NCBI GenBank assembly: GCA_000715635.1
Contig: KL569160.1
Span: forward strand, 1-7,347
Reading direction: 5' to 3'
Origin: Streptomyces violaceus
GTDB taxonomy: Bacteria; Actinomycetota; Actinomycetes; Streptomycetales; Streptomycetaceae
Length of the DNA: 7,347 nt
Shown: piece after piece, positions 5,258-7,347 of the stretch
How the letters are laid out: each line of letters begins with the position of its first letter
Numbering within the stretch: position 1 is the first letter of the stretch
Position numbers and translations under genes: made by a program
The notes under the pieces: model-generated
Seen by the model: the letters and a program-made list of their open reading frames with translations, nothing else
Databases searched by the model: none
What the model was told of the DNA's origin: nothing

Positions 5258-6218
5258 ATGACGAACTCCGATACCGCCACCATGCGCGCCATCCGCCAGG
5301 ACACCCACGGTTCCCCGGAGGTACTCAAGGAAGTCGAAGTGCCCCGGCCCGAACCGGGATTGAGTGAGATCCTGATCGCCGTCCGCGCGGCCGGCTCAAC
5401 CCGACCGACCGGTGGAACCGTGCCCAGCCCATGACCGCCAGCGTGCTGCCCCTCGTCCTGGGCTGGGACGTCTCCGGCGTCGTCGAGGCCGTCGGCACCG
5501 GCATCACCCTGTTCAAGCCGGGCGACGAGGTCTTCGGCATGCTGCCCTACCCCCACGGTGTCGGCTCCCACGCCGAGTACGTGACCGGCCCCGCCCGCGC
5601 CTTCGTCCACAAGCCCGCCGGCATCGACCACGTCCAGGCCGGCGCTCTGCCGCTCGCCGCCCTGACCGCCTACCAGGCCCTCGTCGACACCGCCGACATC
5701 CAGCCCGGGCAGCGCGTCCTCATCCACGCGGCAGCCGGCGGCGTCGGCCATCTCGCCGTCCAGATCGCCAAGTCCCGCGGCGCCTACGTCATCGGCACCG
5801 CCAGCGCCGCCAAGCACTTCTGGGGTCCCTGGGAGTGGACGAGGCCATCGACTACCACACGGTCGACTTCACCGAGGCCCTCAAGGACATCGACGTGGTC
5901 CTCGACTCGGTCTCGCTCGACACCGCCGCCCGGGCCCGCTCCCGCACCGTGCTGCGCCCGGGCGGCACCCTCGTCTCGATCCTTCCGGTCCCCATCGACC
6001 CCGATGAGCTGGCCGGCATCGCCGAACGGGGCATCCGCTACGAGGCCCTCCTCGTCGAGGCCGACCGCGCCGGCATGCAAGCCATCGCCGACCTCGTCGA
6101 AACCGGCGCCCTGCGCGCCCACATCGAGGCCACCTTCCCGCTCGCCGAGGCCAAGGCCCACGCCCTCGGCGAGACCGGCCGCACCACCGGCAAGATCGTG
6201 CTGACCGTGGAAGGGACG
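5258..6218 (+). pseudogene. MDR-family NADP-dependent (quinone-type) oxidoreductase, two frameshifts
   Basis: ATG 5258 (or 5282) opens MTNSDTATMRAIRQDTHGSPEVLKEVEVPRPEPG, the GroES-like start of the medium-chain dehydrogenase family. The frame breaks after VRAAG (about 5395): one extra C restores LNPTDRWNRAQPMTASVLPLVLGWDVSGVVEAVG. A second break after SAAKHF (about 5820) is healed by one more C to give LGSLGVDEAIDY. The middle part holds the nucleotide-binding loop AAAGGVGHLAVQIAKSRG, and the end has GKIVLTV at about 6209. Repaired, the enzyme has about 318 residues, normal for zinc-free quinone/enoyl reductases that use NADPH to reduce quinones or unsaturated carbonyls in the cytoplasm; I see no zinc-ligand cluster. 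There is no stop after GKIVLTV: the frame runs straight into the SnoaL-like protein. The end given here (6218) is where that next protein can start. Confidence 0.85.
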
Positions 6219-7001
6219 GTGAAGACGCAGATCACCGTCCGCACCCTCAAGACCCTCTTCGACGGGGGCGACACAACCGCCGTCGACCGTCACGTACGGC
6301 CGGACTACATCCAGCACAACCCCCTCGCCCCCGACGGACCCGAGGCCCTCAAGGCGTTCGGTGCCGCCTGGCGCCAGCAGTACCCGGACACCGAGTAAGA
6401 CATCAAGCGGGTCATCTCCGAGGGCGACCTGGTGCTCCTGCACTCCCACGTCGTCACGGCTCCTGGTGCCCGCGGGATCGCCGCCTTCGACATCTTCCGC
6501 TTCCAGGACGGGAAGATCGCCGAGCACTGGGACATCCTCCAGGAGGTGCCGGCGACCACGGCCAACGGCAACGACATGTTCTCCACCCTCAGCCGGCCGC
6601 AGACCGAGGCGCCGGAGCAGCGGTGGTTCAGCGCCTACAACAAGAAGCTCGTCACCGCCTTCGTCGACCAGCTCATGGTCCGCAAGGACCTGGCCGCCTT
6701 CGACACCTACGTGGCCCCCGAGTATCACCAGCACAACCCGAACATTCCTGACGGCGTGGCAGGCGCGAAGGCCGCACTGGGCGCGTACTTGGAGCAGTTC
6801 CCGCAGCTGAGCGTGGAGCCGAAGCGGGTCATCGCCGAGGGCGATCTGGTGGCAGTCCACAGCCACCACGTCTACACACCGGGCGAGCGCGACCGGGCGG
6901 TCCTCGACCTCTTCCGGGTCAGGGACGGAAAGATCGTCGAACACTGGGACGCCGTGCAGGACGTGCCGGAGACCTCCGCCAACGACAACACGATGTTCTG
7001 A
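6219..7001 (+). pseudogene. Tandem SnoaL-like (NTF2-fold) protein with in-frame stop
   Basis: Two related NTF2-fold domains lie in one frame. The first, about 6230-6590, has LKTLFDGGDTTAVDRHVRPDYIQHNP and later FDIFRFQDGKIAEHWDILQEVP. The second, about 6630-7001, has FVDQLMVRKDLAAFDTYVAPEYHQHNP and later LDLFRVRDGKIVEHWDAVQDVP. GTG 6219 is a likely start, with GGAAGGG at 6209-6215. A TAA at 6396-6398 interrupts the first domain (YPDTE-stop-DIKRVISEGDLV); a Tyr codon TAC or TAT would restore it. The YxQHNP and DGKIxEHWD motifs match SnoaL-like proteins, relatives of polyketide cyclases, many of which have no assigned reaction. Upstream the frame is continuous with the oxidoreductase, suggesting translational coupling or an old fusion. 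The second domain is undamaged but has no good start of its own. Position suggests the same pathway as the oxidoreductase. Confidence 0.8.
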
Positions 7002-7009
7002 CGGCCACC

Positions 7010-7035
7010 GGGTCGTAGCGGTCGCGCTACGACCC
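7010..7035 (+). terminator. Strong hairpin terminator of the oxidoreductase/SnoaL unit
   Basis: GGGTCGTAGCG (7010-7020) and CGCTACGACCC (7025-7035) are exact 11-base inverted copies with loop GTCG, starting eight bases after the stop and followed by TT. It may also serve the minus-strand gene ending at 7110, since the hairpin works in both directions between convergent genes. Confidence 0.8.
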
Positions 7036-7109
7036 TTGGGACGCCCGCGTGGGTTCATGTCCCGCACGGCCACGGTGATCACTGGTCGGGCCCGGCGGCC
7101 TGGTTGCGC

Positions 7110-7325
7110 TCATGACCCGCCTCGCTTGGCGCGGAACGAGGTGCGCCCGTTGCGCCGCACCATGGCGATGGTGGCGGCAAGACTGCCGCGATCCGGGTCG
7201 GGGAGCAGGCCGTTCCCGAGGCGATGTATCTGGTCGGTGTGCCAGCTGATGTCCAGTACCCCGTCCAGGACCTTGAGGTCGGCGATTCTGCTCAGCAGGG
7301 CTCTCATGCCGTAGCGCACCTGGTG
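7110..7325 (-). CDS. Hypothetical protein, C-terminal part, cut at the contig edge
   Basis: Reading leftward from the edge, 71 genomic codons are open to TGA at 7112-7110. They give HQVRYGMRALLSRIADLKVLDGVLDISWHTDQIH and then a tail GSLAATIAMVRRNGRTSFRAKRGGS. The coding look (G/C third positions, an amphipathic first helix, a basic tail) supports a real gene, but I do not recognise the family and assign no function. An ATG at 7307 could begin a 66-residue protein but has no ribosome binding site, so a start beyond the window is more likely. Any prediction beginning MYKRQ is adapter translation and must be trimmed. It is convergent with the SnoaL unit, with the hairpin at 7010-7035 between them. 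Confidence 0.5.
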   Translation of the reverse strand, partial: HQVRYGMRALLSRIADLKVLDGVLDISWHTDQIHRLGNGLLPDPDRGSLAATIAMVRRNGRTSFRAKRGGS

Positions 7326-7347
7326 CTGTCTCTTATACACATCTCTG
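7326..7347 (+). other. Nextera/Tn5 transposase adapter (mosaic end) left in the assembly
   Basis: CTGTCTCTTATACACATCT (7326-7344) is the exact 19-base Tn5 mosaic end used in Nextera libraries, followed by CTG at the last base of the window. It is far more AT-rich than its surroundings. It is library DNA, not part of the organism. Its reverse strand yields the known artefact peptide MYKRQ. Confidence 0.96.

Noticed and set aside
6396..6398. Programmed readthrough or recoding at TAA
   Set aside because: No recoding signal is visible, and neighbouring genes show plain damage. A point mutation or an error is simpler.
5784..7082. Long open frame on the minus strand (432 codons) opposite the oxidoreductase/SnoaL unit
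   Set aside because: It is a shadow of the high-GC codon pattern. The product is Gly/Val/Asp-rich with no recognisable domain, while the plus strand shows clear family motifs throughout.
7036..7314. Plus-strand 92-codon frame near the right edge
   Set aside because: It starts inside the terminator region, has no ribosome binding site, and overlaps the better supported minus-strand frame.

Overview
The window is high-GC DNA with strong third-position G/C bias, GTG starts, GGAGG-type ribosome binding sites and proteins typical of a Streptomyces or close relative. It reads as ordinary accessory chromosome. I see no rRNA, tRNA, CRISPR array, transposase or phage gene. The right end (7326-7347) is not genomic: it is a Nextera/Tn5 transposase adapter, so the window stops at an untrimmed contig edge.

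Layout. (1) 2-154 is the C-terminal tail of a probable short-chain dehydrogenase/reductase. (2) 321-1403 is a secreted beta-propeller protein of the SMP-30/NHL type, followed by a very strong hairpin that ends four bases before the ribosome binding site of the next gene. (3) 1457-2032 and 2172-2762 are two tandem TetR-family repressors, about 70% identical, so a local gene duplication. The second has its own promoter with a 13-bp inverted repeat on the -10 box and a leader that can fold two ways around the ribosome binding site. (4) 2877-3370 is a PaaI-type hotdog thioesterase behind an excellent promoter (TTGACA-17-TAGGTT), broken by one missing base. (5) 3498-4394 is an intact APH-family phosphotransferase. 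(6) 5188-4441 (minus strand) is a DJ-1/PfpI-AraC (GlxA/AdpA-like) regulator that has lost about 70 internal residues together with the reading frame. (7) Divergent from it, 5258-7001 encodes an MDR quinone-oxidoreductase-like enzyme followed in the same frame by a two-domain SnoaL-like protein. This unit carries two single-base losses and one in-frame TAA, and ends in a perfect 11-bp hairpin. (8) At the right edge a minus-strand gene of unknown function is cut by the adapter.

How the parts may work together (inference): the two TetR proteins probably control themselves and a neighbour, with the thioesterase the natural target of the second. The AraC regulator and the divergent oxidoreductase/SnoaL unit form a classic regulator-target pair, with an inverted repeat between them. 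The most notable property is clustered damage: three of the four transcription units between about 3.1 and 6.4 kb are broken, while the genes to the left and the phosphotransferase are clean. Either this block is decaying, or the assembly is poor there; read mapping would decide. I found no convincing undescribed system.
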